Assembly: GCA_014529385.2 (NCBI GenBank)
Contig: CM043957.1
Span: forward strand, 88,448,381 to 88,512,380
Direction of reading: 5' to 3'
Source: Adiantum capillus-veneris
Lineage: Eukaryota > Streptophyta > Polypodiopsida > Polypodiales > Pteridaceae
Length of the DNA stretch: 64,000 nt
Shown here: positions 40,601 to 53,254 of the stretch, piece by piece
Position numbering within the stretch: position 1 is the stretch's first letter
Layout: each line of letters starts with the position of its first letter
Translations under genes and position numbers: made by a program
Notes under the pieces: model-generated
Told to the model about the DNA's origin: nothing
Database searches by the model: none
The model's input: only the letters and a program-made list of their open reading frames with translations

Positions 40601-42479
40601 AGTGTCTCGACAAAGGGAGAATGAATCTTGGTTGGAATACAATTACCAAGCAGTATAATCGCCCTTTTCTCTTCTACCTCGTATGATAGGTGGTTTTAGC
40701 CAATACCCGTAAGTGTCTTGCGCTATCTATAATTGGCAGTGATACATGTTCTTGCCTTTGTGCATGAGGCTTTAATTCCATGGCTTGACATGGAAACTCA
40801 AAACCATGGCCCCTTTCTAACATATGGTGTCCAAATGGTTACTCTCTTCACTTTTTTTATCTTATCTTAAAGGCCAAGGTCGTGCTTAAGGCAAGATTGC
40901 CTAGATTCCCATTGTTCAAGGCCAAGATTGGCATGTCCTCAAAAAACTGCCCTTAAGAGAGTTAGGGCACCCACCCAAAGGCCCTTTGGACTTAATAATC
41001 TTAACATGATCTTCAAAGGTCAGAGATGGTGTATGGTCAGAGAAGTAGAGAGAAATGTGCTCACATGGGGCACTACAACACATGAGAGAGTGTGCAGATG
41101 AAACGAGAAATGCACAAAAGCCTCAAGCACTCTCCTTTGTGACTGATTGGTGCAAAAAACGTGTAGGTCATCCAAGGCAACTTCTTGGTTGTAGCCCCGT
41201 TCCTACGAACTCCTTCCACACAAGCACCTCATTGTCACTCCCTTGCATGCATGGACATGAAAACTTTTTTGGGTCCATGTTTCCTCCCAAGAATCAATTT
41301 TCTTTGATAACATTGAAAGGGCAAAAGGGGAATTGTTTTGTGATCTGTGATAATAGTTGTTGATCTCTTGTAGGGAATCAACATGGCCTCGAGGTCTCTG
41401 AAATGTATTCCTTGGCCTCAAAGTTGACCTTACTTGTATCTTCATCTTTTTTCCATTCTTTTTCATGGAGCATTATTACTGTCCTTGAAGCCTAGATCTA
41501 CTCTTGGTAGAGCATAGTTGATACTTGGATTCCACCACTCTGATTCTTTGAGCATTGAGCACTTGCAAGAAGCTACTATTGTTAATGCATAATGTAGAAG
41601 CAATATGTACAAGATAATAGTGATGAGTGTTTCAATTCTAGGTTCTAAAACCTCGAACCAAAGGGAAAAACCCCGGTGGGAAAAAAGGGCCTTTAGTATG
41701 CACTCTTATTTGAGTTGATTACTTGGCATATAAGTACTTGTTCATGAAAGGTGAGTGCCTAGGAGAAACAAAAGAAGAGTTTCTAATGCAAGTGCCAGTT
41801 ATGGGACACTCTATAGACAATTGTCAAGAAAATCATGTGGTGCAAAAAATGGAGTAGATGTGTCATTAGGAAGAGGATGGGATCTAGGAGGGCCGCTTTA
41901 TTTTCCATGAGATTATGGAGATGATTAATATTTTGATGAATAGGTGCACACCATGTGTGCAAGAATTATGTGTGTGTAAGAGAGGTGTAAGAGTGGTCAA
42001 AGGATGTACAGTTCCCCTCAAAAAGGGTGGACAAATTTATCATGTTTATCTTCTATATATGATCTCCAATTTTTGCAATCTATGCATTGAGCTCTTTTTG
42101 TAGATATGCTTAATGATATGGTTTTACTCGCTAGATTTTAAAATTCATTTTGGGGGGAAAAATTAAATTCATATAAACTACCCATTTTTCCTATTTGAAT
42201 TCAAAATCTATCCTTTGATTGCTTTCATAATGCTAAAGGTTTGACTCCCTTAAAATGCCAAATGAAGGGGCCCTAATAGACCCCATTCACACCAAAAGAC
42301 ATCTCAATAGCTTTCACTTTGCCAAGAAGGGTTTCTAATGTAGAAGCTTCTACACTTGTATCTCATAGTGCTCAAGGTGTGAGTGTATTTTGGCCCTTCC
42401 CCTTCACTTCACCAAACTTAAAATCCCTAGACCTTGACTCTTATTCTCAACTATACCAACGTGAGTGACACAACTCAAA
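40601..42479. other. No recognised gene
   Basis: Short ORFs on both strands (for example 41055-41363 plus and 41203-41466 minus) overlap each other and show no domain. Confidence 0.4.
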
Positions 42480-43640
42480 TATGATCAACACCCGGTCGCC
42501 ATGTAGAGCCTACATGGGTAAGACCTATCACATGTTCTACTCCATTGGTGCCTCCTCTTGCCATGTATCCATACCAAAGGCAGATAAGATCATCCACAAA
42601 GAAAAAGGCTTTGTCATAGAAGGCTTGTGTGCAAAGAAGATGGTGGATGTGGTGGATTCCAAGGTCGCACCATATTGTGAATCTTAGACCAAACATGTCA
42701 AGTGCTAGAAGTAAGATAAAAGAAGATGTGGAGTGTGAAGACCAACATGAAGATATAAAAGAGTTTGTTCCTATGGATTTTGTGCATGCAAACATAGCAT
42801 GATGTAGACGGATTGTAGGTGTCAAAGTCCTAGAAATGGAATAAGATGATGTCCAAGACCACAAGGATGGACAAGTCTCTATAGAGCATCAGGAGGATGA
42901 GGATGTAGATACGAAGTCAGCTTATGGTGTGATGAAAATTCTAGTTCAAGATTTTGGGAGTCAAGCCACCATGATGATAGTTGGGAGGATGAGTCATGGA
43001 TAACAAGACGACTCTATGTTGTGTGACAAGCTAGTAAGGGTTAAATCTCCTCTTTGTATGCCTGATGATATGATGGTAGGTCATATATAGGAGGGTAAAA
43101 GTAAAGAGAAATGCTAGCACATTGGGAAACCTTCTTGTGCTCGTAATGTACCAATGGTTGATCAAGTGGAGTAGCTATAGCTACTTGAATATTGTCCTTG
43201 TGATGCAATGGATATAGGTTCTTTTGATCAGGTATGTCTCTATGACCAGGTTGATTGGGGGTTTGATGACTTGGTGGTTGATATGGATCAAGAGTCACAA
43301 ATATTGGTTGAGAAAGACTTAATCAAGGTACAAGTTAGAAGAGAACTTGCCCCTCATCAAATGCAAGTTATGACGATGAAGTAGGTGGGGAAGGAGAAGG
43401 TCACATCCTATGTAGAAGAGAAATTTTAAGAACAATGTAAATGAAGGTTACATGCAAAAAGTGATGGTTGAACAATATAACTCAATTAGTGTAGAAAGCC
43501 TTGGAGATGTGGCCATTGAAGATGATAAAATTATGGAGTCAAGTGTAGAGCCCATCTCAATTACAGAGAGTTTCATTAAAGGGTTGCAACAAATCAGCTT
43601 TGATGCTCCGATCATCAAATTTTCAATTTTTTAAAGCTAT
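42480..43640 (+). pseudogene. Decayed coding-like stretch of unknown type
   Basis: Interrupted plus-strand frames with acidic, protein-like composition: EYCPCDAMDIGSFDQV and DDLVVDMDQESQIL near 43190-43310, and EQYNSISVESLGDVAIEDD at about 43465-43525. It lies upstream of, and on the same strand as, the RT at 44590, so it may be the gag or leader region of that element. No domain was recognised. Confidence 0.3.
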
Positions 43641-44305
43641 GGCCTAATGTACCAAAATATGGTTTTGAGCAGTTTTTACCCTCATTCTTTTAGCCCCATT
43701 TGATGGTTGAAGTTGTTATTTAACCTCCTGTCCTATGAACTAAAATGAATCTATGAACAAAAACGAATAAAACAATGCATAATAACAATGAAATGGATAG
43801 TGAAACACTCTCTAGTCCGAAAATCTACCAGTCTCACCGCTCTAGGTCATCATGCCTTTTTGACATCTAAATAGTGTCGGAATGCAATGAAACTTAACAA
43901 GGGGTATTAAAAAACCTAAGGTACAATCCTACCAAGTTCTATGGTCATTAGAGGAGGTACCAAAATCACGATCCATCCCAAAAAAAAGTGCTAAAAATTG
44001 CAACATAACTATTCAGAAAGGTAGCTATATGGCATAGAAACACTCTTCCAAGGTCAAAACATAAAAAAATAACCATTTCAGCACTCAAACCATGCATTTA
44101 GCTCACAAACAGATTGTCGTGAACCACAACAAAACTGTGAACGATTACACTTAGATTCAAGAGCAAGAGACAAGGAACACAATGCACTAATTGGAATTGA
44201 TTTTTGATTACCAGACAAAGAGAAAGATTGATTACAAGATGTAGCAAAGTTGTATCTCACAGTCGACGTCCAAAGTTTATTCTCCCTCATAGCTTGAAAA
44301 ACTAC
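43641..44305. other. No recognised gene
   Basis: AT-rich sequence. A minus-strand ORF at 44078-44290 shows no domain. Confidence 0.4.
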
Positions 44306-44555
44306 CTAAAGATGTTTCTTATGCTCCTCCAAATATTTGGAGTAGATGATAATGCTGTCAAAGAACACTGCAGTAAACTTGCGGCAGGGTCTAAAGATTT
44401 TCTCCATTAGGTAGTTGAACGTGGCTAAAGCGTTTGTCAAATCAAAAGTCATGACAGGATATTCATAAAGACCAAACGCTGTGCAGAACGCAGCTTTCAC
44501 GATATCTTCATTCACTATCCTTATTTGATGATAGCCACTTTTAAGGTCAATACTA
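44306..44555 (-). pseudogene. Chromovirus RT fragment
   Basis: Minus strand reads IDLKSGYHQIRIVNEDIVKAA, FGLYEYPVMTFDLTNALATFN, LMEKIFRPCRKF and FFDSIIIYSKYLEEHKKHL. It matches the C-family RT and includes the segment deleted in C1 and C2. The catalytic F-D-D is F-D-S. Only this part of RT is present. Confidence 0.75.
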
Positions 44556-44589
44556 CGCAGAGGCGTTTGCAGGGAGGGCAATCTACTCA

Positions 44590-46023
44590 ATGGGGGATCT
44601 CTACTCAAGGTATGATCAATTTCAGCTTGCAATCGAAAGCAGAGACTTGACAACCATGAGGACACCTTTGGGTTTGGTAAGGATGTGTACCTTGCCACAG
44701 GGAGCAACCAACTCGGTTGCACATATGATGAATGGGATGAATAAGGCCTTACGTGACTTTATTCCTCAAATCACGATGCCTTTCATTGATGATTTGCCTA
44801 TCAAAGGATGTGAAGAAAGTGAAAAAGATGAAGCTTTGGATCTCAAGGGATGTCGCAGGTTTGTGGTAAATCACATAAATGATTGTGATAAAATTTTGTC
44901 TAGGTTGGAAGAAGTGAATCTTACATTGTCAGGGAAAAAGTCTATGTTTGGTGTCAAAGAAGTGCTCATTGTGGGGCACATGTGCGGGCCATATGGTAGG
45001 AAACCTTGTCCATCAAAGGTAGATGCCATTCATATAATGAAAGAAACATGCACTAGCATCACTGAGGTTAGAAGGTTTCTGGGAGCATGTGTCTTCTATG
45101 TTATTTGGATTCCACATTATGCACATGTAGCTGATCCTCTTTATCAGTTGCTTAGAAAGAATCAGAAGTTTAAATGGACAGAAGCACATGTAAAATCCAT
45201 GAAAAAGCTAAAGGAGTTGCTCTAGTCAGCACCAACTTTGAGAAAGGTAGACTATGAGTGTCAAAGGCCAGTAATTGTGACAGTAGACACCAGTCCTACA
45301 GGGATTGGATGGGCAATAGGGCAAGATGACGAAGAAGGACGCAGGTATGTAATAAGATTTGGAGCAAAGGTACTAAGTGCTCGCCAAAGAAACTATCCAC
45401 AGATAAAGAGAGACTTATGGGGTATGTTTATAGCCTTGAAAAGTGGGAAAGAGTACCTAATTGGTGCATGTGTGGTTGTAGAAACAGATTGTCTACCACT
45501 TCTTGGGATGATTACAAGCTTCTCAACGCTAGACATTGCTATGTTGCGGTGGATTGCCTACATTAAGTCCTTAAATCCCGAGTTTAAGCACATTGCAGGT
45601 AAAGACAATACAGTGGCAGATATGCTATCAAGGGCAAGGTATGAAGATGAGTCACAAATGATTGATGAGGGAGATGATGTAGGCACAAAGTTCTATTCTA
45701 TCTCTTATGTCAAAGGTAACAATGTCTGCATGACTAATTCACTTGAATTGTTCTTGAAAGATCTTTATGAAGGTGATTGGCTTCTTATTGGAAGCTACTT
45801 GAGTACTCTAACAAAAATGGATGATTGGTCTGAACAAGAATTCAAGAGGATACGCAGGAAAGCATATAGGTACTTTTTGAGGGATAGTTACTTGTGGAAG
45901 CATCCTAAACAAAAGGGTGCCACACCACAAAGGGTTATATGTAAAAAAGAGACTCAAGTAAAGCTTATGCAAGAGTTTCATGAGAGTCTATGGGCTGAAC
46001 ACAGAGGTGTGTGGGCAACCTAG
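44590..46023 (+). pseudogene. RT-RNase H of a distinct gypsy lineage resembling fungal elements
   Basis: 478 codons in one frame with a single internal TAG (45223-45225), truncated at both ends. RT reads DLYSRYDQFQLAIESRDLTT, TPLGLVRMCTLPQGATNSVA and catalytic PFIDDL, then VGHMCGPYGRKPCPSKVDAI and EVRRFLGACVFYVIWIPHYA. RNase H reads VTVDTSPTGIGWAIGQ, QRNYPQIKRDLWG, ETDCLPL, RWIAYIKSLNPEFKHIAGK and VADMLSRA. It ends at the start of the integrase zinc-binding region (FHESLWAEHRG). The GATNSVA box, the spacing and the RNase H style are unlike the other gypsy elements here and recall Ty3/gypsy proteins common in fungi. That lineage call is from memory and needs a phylogeny. Confidence 0.75.
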
Positions 46024-46024
46024 C

Positions 46025-46120
46025 TTGCATTAGGATCCCCTATCGACATGTGCAATCCAGGCCCTTGGCCTAGGTCTGTGACCCCCTGGGTTTCCCTTGG
46101 CCTTACATTACTCCCCCCTT
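46025..46120 (-). repeat. LTR start and polypurine tract of gypsy element E3
   Basis: On the minus strand CCAAGGGGGGAGTAA precedes TGTAAGGCCAAGGG at 46107. The LTR is cut off near 46025, where it meets the preceding element. The same junction recurs at 48505-48630. Confidence 0.6.
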
Positions 46121-46429
46121 GGAGAAGTGTTTTCATCCTCGGAAACAAACGTGGGAAATTTCTTCTTAAGAACACTAATGTTTTCCAAGTGGCACCTTCT
46201 TCAGCTTGGTCTTTCCACTTGATAAAGCTTGTCGGTGCACATGATGATAAGTATGTAAATCATAATAGTCTAAGATTTTCTCAGGTTCATGTGCTTGGGT
46301 TGAAGGTTCAATGAAATCAACCAAAAGCTACTAGTCAATGACATTGTCATCCCGCAAGCATTTAAGTAAACGACTTACATGAAATACCGGATGAATACGA
46401 GAGGGCACAGGTAACAAAATTTTGTAGGC
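46121..46429 (-). other. 3' untranslated part of E3
   Basis: No ORF on the element strand. It shares several segments with 48617-48850, such as AAGAACACTAATG and TTCAATGAAATCAA. Confidence 0.5.
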
Positions 46430-48499
46430 TCTATGACCAACTTGCTTGATTATCTTGAAAGGCCCTCAATATCTCAGAGATAGTTTAGGAGTTGGCCCAC
46501 TCTTCAGACTTTTTGAATGCTCTGGGACAAGAAAAAATACATCTTCCCCTTCCGTGAAGGTAACTTGCCTACGTTTATCATCAGCATACTTCTTATACCT
46601 ATCTTTTTCTTGTCGAACATTTTGACGAGCTAGTTTCAACATGTCCATATGGTCTTGGAGAAAATCCTTGACCTGTTGACCCCACTGTAATTGGTGACCT
46701 AGGTTGAAAACCGTACATAAGCATGAAAGGACTTAAACCAGTCATCACATGCTTAGCACTATTGTAAGCAAACTCAAGAATAGGGAGATAATCTTCCCAA
46801 TCTGATTGCTTCTTGCTAACGTATGATCGTAGAATATCCTCTAGCACTTGCCCTTTTAATCTGACCATCCTTTTCAAGATGATCTGTTGTACTTAGGTTG
46901 AGTTGTGTACCCAAGAGTTTAAACACATCCCTCCAAAAATGAGTGTTAAACTTGGGGTCACGATCACTCACGATTTTACTTGGCAACCCATACAACCTAT
47001 ACAGATTGTCCACTAATAACTTAGCTAAATTTGCAGTCTTATTATTGACTTGGTTGGAATAAAATTGCAAAGTTTAGTCAACCAGACTACGATCACCCAT
47101 ACTGAGTCGTGACCTCGTACAGTCTCAGTAAACCCACAATGAAATCCATAGAAATACTTGCCCATTTACCATTAGGAATCTCCAATGGGTGCAAGAGACC
47201 TCCTGCTTTCAGGCGCTTTGCTTTATTAACTTGACATTTCTGGCAATGCAAGATGTAGTCTTGAACATAGCCATATAAACTAGGCCAGTAGAAAAGTCAT
47301 CGTCCGAGAGTATAAGTCTTCTTAATGATCGGGTGTCCTGCACTTGGACTGTCATGACATTCATAAAGAATTTGGCACCAAATGTCTGTGTTCGTTGGTA
47401 CACACACTCTCCCCTTGTGGAGAAGGTACCCATCATCTATGGAAATTTTTCTTCCATCTCTGTATCTCATCATTCAAAAGAGGAGAACTGAGTGTGGAGG
47501 TTAAAGACGCACTACTAGCATTGGAGTGATCATAGGGTCCCTCATTTGCACATGGATCCACACTTTGCAGTATGCCTCATCATGCTCACATTTTCTCTTG
47601 AGAGATTCCAGAAACTCGCTTCATAGCTTGACAAAGAGAAGAGAGTTGATCTCAGGCATTCAAATAAGAAAATCAGCTACCACATTGTATCATCCTTTAC
47701 GATACCAAAGCTTAGCATCATACTCTTGAAGAATCTCAACCCACCTGAACTTTCGATCCTTCAAATCTATTTGTTGTGTAAACCAATTTATGCTTTCATG
47801 GTCAAACACAATCTCAAACTAAGCTCCATACAAATAATGCCACCATGTCTTCAAAGCAGACACTATTGCATAGAGTTTTCTTAAGCAGAATAATTTTGTT
47901 GGGCAGAATCAAGCTTCTTGCTTTCAAATGCAATTTGCCTTCCCTTCTGCAGAAGGACTACTCCAATTGCTAGCATCCATTTCTAGAACAAATGGTTTCA
48001 AAGGATCCACAATAGCCAAAATAGGAGTTGTAGCTAATGCGTCCTTAAGAGCATCAAAACTTTGTTGTTGAGATGTACCTCACTGAAGGTTTGGCCCTTG
48101 GCCTTCAGTTGGTCTGTCATCAAAACAACAATATGAGCATAGTTTTTTATGAACCTTTTGATAAGAACCTGCAAATCCTAAGAAAATCTGAAGCTCTTTA
48201 AGATTTCTGGGTGAGGGCCACCTCCTAATGGAATCCACTTTGGATCGATCTATGTGTAACCCATCAACTAAAATAGCATGCCGTAAATAGTGAATCTCCT
48301 CTTTGAGAATATCACACTTGGATTCTTTGGCATATAACTTATGTTCTTGTAACAATTCAAATACCTTCTTTAGGTGTTGTAAATGCTCTTCTTCAAAAGC
48401 ACTATACACAAGAATGTCATTGAGAAAAACAATAACAAACTTGACTAAATATAGTCTCAAGACATCGTCCATAAGTGTTAAGACCCAGGGAACTGCCAT
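46430..48499 (-). pseudogene. Degenerate pol of gypsy element E3 (RT to integrase)
   Basis: Minus strand, from the middle of RT. 48080-48499 reads TLMDDVLR-YLVKFVIVFLNDILVYS (F-N-D in place of F-D-D), KVFELLQEHKLYAKESKC and FLGFAGSYQK. RNase H is broken over 47630-47950. Integrase pieces are at 46816-47070 (LYGLPSKIVSDRDPKFNTHFW), 46599-46877 (SDWEDYLPILEFAYNS, MYGFQPRSPI) and 46466-46648 (RYKKYADDKRRQVTF, VPEHSKSLKSGPTPKLSLRY). The last is the integrase C-terminal region of chromoviruses. Frameshifts separate all parts. Confidence 0.8.
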
Positions 48500-48504
48500 T
48501 TGGA

Positions 48505-48850
48505 TTCTCCACCCTACCAGCCCTTGGTCGTCTATATTTAGAATTCCTTGTCCACATCTAGCAGCCTGCCCTTGGTTTGGGTCCGTAACCCACCTAGGTT
48601 TGCCCTTGGCCTTACATTACTCCCTCCTTGGAGAAGTGTTTTTGTCCTTGAAAACAAAGTGAAAAAATTCTTCTCAAGAACACTAATGTCTTCCATAGTG
48701 GCATCCTTCATGGATCCGAATGTTCATTTGACCAGAACACGGTTCAGTAGGAGGTTCAATGAAATCAAGAAGAGCATCTTGTTTTTCCGCATTGTTGTCC
48801 CATTGCAACTGTCTTGTGTAACCAGCCCATATCCCCCAACATAGCATATA
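48505..48850 (-). repeat. Second copy of E3-type LTR start, polypurine tract and 3' UTR
   Basis: CCAAGGAGGGAGTAA then TGTAAGGCCAAGGG on the minus strand (LTR start at 48616), running into E3 RT at 48499. This is either the truncated 5' LTR of E3 preceded by a tandem neighbour, or the remains of a neighbouring copy. Confidence 0.55.
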
Positions 48851-51800
48851 GACTCCATTTAGAACTCACTTGAGTATGCTAAACAAGTTATCACAAGTAA
48901 GATGTATCTAAAAGAATACCTCTTTACACTTTTCATGAAATTAACTGGCTGACGTAACTCATCAGCAAAGTATAAGTCCTTGACATAATATCATTCTTCA
49001 TCAGTAAGCAACTCCACCATAACCGGTGTTCAAGGTTGAGAACCTGATTTAAATATGCAGAGACTAAACTTAGTCTCGCAACATAGGTTTCCTCATGGTA
49101 ATCAAACTCCAACCAGATAAAGTAAGAGGCGGTTCATGCAAAAAGCTAGCCAAAAACCTAGAAGGGATTGATAAAAATAGAGGGCTCTAGGGCCCATAAC
49201 ACCTAGCGTGCATGCATTTAGCAAAAAAAAATCCGAACGTGCATATCCATAATCGTGCTTGCCAACGCTTATGGCTAATCTTATGTTCACGGCTCACGGG
49301 CAAAGAATCAAATATTTTCCACGTGAAAATCATGCTAACATATTTGGACCATTATAGAATGTGAAAATCCATGTACCAAATTGACTAGTTCATTAATAGA
49401 ACATAAATTTGCTACATGTGTAAACAACCATCCGTTAAAGTTGTTTAACTATACTTGTAACCTGAAAAAGTATGACTAGGTATCCAATAATTTTTGGCCA
49501 CTGAAATTTTTCTTGTGCTCAAAATGGTCTGATAAACAGATTTGACTAGCACCTAGGGACTTTGTCGTGACATATAATTTAAATAATGGGAATCAGTGTC
49601 AGTCCAAGAGACTCATATTCTCCACATGTGGAATATGTCTTAGATAAATATGTCCAAAAAAAGAATATCCTACAAGTACGAGATGTACTTGTGTGTGGAG
49701 GTAATTGTAAACACTCTGCAACATAAGTGAGAGGGACCCTCGTTATCCTTGCTCCACACTAGCTAAAATGAACTCCATGAGTTCCTAGACCATGTTGCTC
49801 CTCTTATGAAAACATGTGTCAAACAAAACTCTACCATGTAGGTCCTTATCTGGTAATGCAAAAATGTATCTAGGACACTACATCCCAAAATTATTTGCTC
49901 CTACATGACCTTGTCATGTCTCTGAAGAGCAAATTGGATGAAAGTATTGAAGCATATACATCCTACTAAAAAAAATCAATCAAAGCATATTCAAAAATGA
50001 AAATAAACCAAATTAGATACATACCTGGAGGTTGAACATAGTGTTCACTTACTCGTAGTCAAATGCACATGACCAAATCTCTTACCTGAAGAGGCCTAGT
50101 AACACTAATTGAAAGATTAGTGAAAATCAAGCAGTATTGTACTGGTAACCTTGGGTGTTGCCTTTGCAATCCAAACCCCTTGGTTAAAATCTAGAATGTT
50201 AAACCCCTTGGTTAGAATCTGTATGAAAACTGTCCAAATTAGCAGCCAACGATGACAACATAGTTGATCATGACTAATAGTGCTTGGAATCAACCTGGAA
50301 AGTGGAACGTTTTCACTACCCCTTGGCAGATTGCAAACTTTTTTCTTTAAAATTACAACTATGATGAGATCAAAATGTGACCCTCAACACCTATGGAGTG
50401 ATTATATATTAGTTGGGTCACACCCCTACAATTATCACTCTGAGAGAAACAATCAATGTTGTAACTAAGCATAGATCGTCTCAAAGTTGGAACCTTATTC
50501 ACAACAGAATCTAGAAGGAATCATAACTCTCCATGAACAAAAGATAAAAATTATCAACATACCAAATAAGGTAGTCATACTAAAGTTTCTTGGGTGTTCA
50601 AACATGAGATCACCTACTTTGAGGCTCTCTTAGTTCATTCATGCCGTCCCATGAACTATTTGCTTGATAGTGAGGCCATGCCTACTTGCTATCCATAGAA
50701 AGCATCATTTGTATTGCCAGCACCTTGTGCCCACCCTTGTAGTCATATACAACGATCACAAGAAAATATACCAGCCTCAGGTCTTTTTGAATAGAGTAGC
50801 TGATGTTATAGCGGAAGCATAAACCATGCTTTAGTGGAATGAGTCCACAATACTGACATGCTATGCATGCATATTGAAAACATTGTCATGTGATAAGCCC
50901 TTGGCTTCAATGACAGTCTCCTCAATGCGAGCAGATGCCATGCGTGCCTTGTACGACGTGTATTGGTATGGATACATCACAATTGGTCCAAGCAAACCAT
51001 AACTGTGAGTTTATATCCTCTTATTGCCAAACCTGTGTGCCCTTGTCCTTGATCCTAAGTTAATGGATAGTACTGTGGCATAGAAGAGAAGCCTTGCTTT
51101 GCAGTAAGTCTATCAAAGCACTTTGCTTTGCACAACAGAGAAATCTTATTCAAATGAAATTTGAAAGACATAAATAGAAGTAGAACTTGAAATTGTATAA
51201 CCTTGTCGCCTCTCTGAGGGCAGTTGCCTTCGCTTGAATGTGGCTCGTAAATGCTAAGAAATTTAGAGATGTGGGATGTGTCTTGTATGCCCTCGGGGCT
51301 TGGTTCATTCTAACCTCCAATAAAAAAACAGATAGACATGTTTCCAAGTTTCCCCAAGTTTGTATGCTACTAGCATATTCCAAACTTTGGAAGCTTCTAG
51401 GAAATATGCCAGCATGTGCTCATGTCAAAACCAAAAGAGAATCGACCTTGGCAAACTTTCATAGAGAGATGGCCTTACCGAATGAGAATCATTAGATTGC
51501 CCAATATTAAAAGAGATAGCTCTTGAAGCAAAGCTATCAAATGTCACGAAAGCAACATTTGCTTGTCAAGTTGGGATTATAGAAAATCCTGCAAAATGAA
51601 ATAAGTTCAAAATTGAAACTTAAATTTAAGGTACCATTTTTTATGTAATCACCGCTCTTGGCATTAGAAGTCGTAGCACCCTGTGAATGTCGATGGAAAT
51701 GGTGCACATTGCTCTCTAGTGGTGGGGTGCTCCGGATGCACTATGAATGCAAACACACAAGCTAGCTCAAAACCTACAGACAATGCGAACACCTGAAAAT

Positions 51801-52520
51801 AGAACTAAACAAGAACTTGACAATATACTAGACAACCACAAGCCTCCAAGGCAACACCTTGTACATGACCAAATGACCATACAAGACTAGTCTAGTTGTG
51901 GCCAACTCTGCCCAATCCATGACTACACAAGGTACAATGGGGATGTAGAGGTTGCACTGCAATGGAGAGTGCAGTGGGTGCAAAGGTACAAGACACAAGT
52001 GCAACCCACAGTATAACTAGACAATAGGACTGTAAGGCTCACATGCCCGACTGCAGACAACCAAGGTGAAGTGCTCCAAGGCTAGTGCCCAAGAGTGCAA
52101 GAGGAGTGCACTAGATGGTGACACACATAGTGATAAGGCTATGGAAAGACTATGGCAAGACTCACAAAAATCTAGCTAGACTCTCAAGACTATCTAGCTG
52201 GCCTCACTCTAGATGATGAATGCTACCTCTGTAGCCAAGGTGGTGTGAGCCTCACCCTAACCGGTCTGTGTGTCCACAGTGGTTGCCCGTTGTGTGGGTG
52301 GTCTAGGAGTGCCCGGGCGCCTGGACCAAGGATGGTCCAACTCAAAGATTATGTCCTCTAAAGCATGCCCACCAAGGTGGCCATGCAAGCTGAGCCATGT
52401 GTAGCCTTGTAGCCCACTACAGATGCCCGCCACTATTCCACTCACCGTTCTGGTGAGTGGTCCGGTAAGTGGGGTGGCACGCTAAGAACCTGGAAGAAGC
52501 TTCTACAAAGTAGAACTACA
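48851..52520. other. No recognised gene
   Basis: About 3.7 kb of AT-rich sequence with only short ORFs (for example 51150-51383 minus, 51238-51495 plus) that overlap on opposite strands and carry no domain. Confidence 0.4.
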
Positions 52521-52527
52521 CCACTAG

Positions 52528-52913
52528 AAAAGAAAACCACTGCAAAGATGAGCAATCTGGAAACTAGTGAAAACCATGTCGAACTGGACTTGGAAGAATC
52601 AACTGCAAAAATGGGCCTCGAAATGGTGGTGAGGCCTAAGGGTGTTATAGTGGGTACTTGGAGGACTGTGAGGAGAGGATTCTTACATCACCAGAAAAAA
52701 CAAACCACTACAAAGATGAGTGATCTGGAAACTAGTGAAAACCATGTCGAACTGAACTTGGAAGAATCAACTGTAAAAATGGGACTCGAAATGGTGGTGA
52801 GGCCTATGGGTGTTGTAGTGGGCACTTGGAGGACTGTGAGGAGAGGATTCTTGGAGGTGGAGAGGTGCACACACACACACACACAAGTTGCCACAAAAGA
52901 AAGGAAACCATAA
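52528..52913 (+). repeat. In-frame 168-bp tandem duplication with an open frame
   Basis: Two units offset by exactly 168 bp (ACCACTGCAAAGATGAG at 52536 and ACCACTACAAAGATGAG at 52704). Because 168 is 56 codons, the 121-codon plus frame at 52548-52913 carries two copies of LETSENHVEL-LEEST and GTWRTVRRGF. Most differences between the units change the amino acid. The frame then runs into a CA tract. No known domain; a real protein is doubtful. Confidence 0.5.
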
Positions 52914-53217
52914 TTTCACCACAAGATGAAGAGAACGGGAAGTAAACTACACCACATGAGTTGGAGCAAAAAACTAGAGAGGGATAGAGGGAAAGAAAGA
53001 ACCATAAGTCTCCTCCATGATAGAGATTCTTGAAAAAGAGATATAGAGATAGAAAACCATTGCAATAGATAGAGATGGAGAGATGGAGAGAGAATCCACC
53101 TTGACATAGATGATAAAAAAAAGATAGATAGATAGATAGAGAGAGAGAGAACCACATTTAAAATGAGCGAAAGGAAGAGAGAGAACCACATTTCCGTGCT
53201 CACAACAAAGCTAGAGA

Positions 53218-53220
<3 letters not shown>

Positions 53221-53253
<33 letters not shown>
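53221..53253. repeat. Run of 33 G residues
   Basis: Uninterrupted G homopolymer next to GA-rich sequence. Frames across it give poly-Gly or poly-Pro only. Confidence 0.9.

Positions 53254-53254
<1 letters not shown>

Noticed and set aside
41203-41466. Minus-strand ORF of 87 codons
   Set aside because: No domain, overlaps an equally long plus-strand ORF, and composition is not protein-like.
42475-42864. Minus-strand ORF of 129 codons
   Set aside because: No domain; the plus strand here has the better coding-like pieces.
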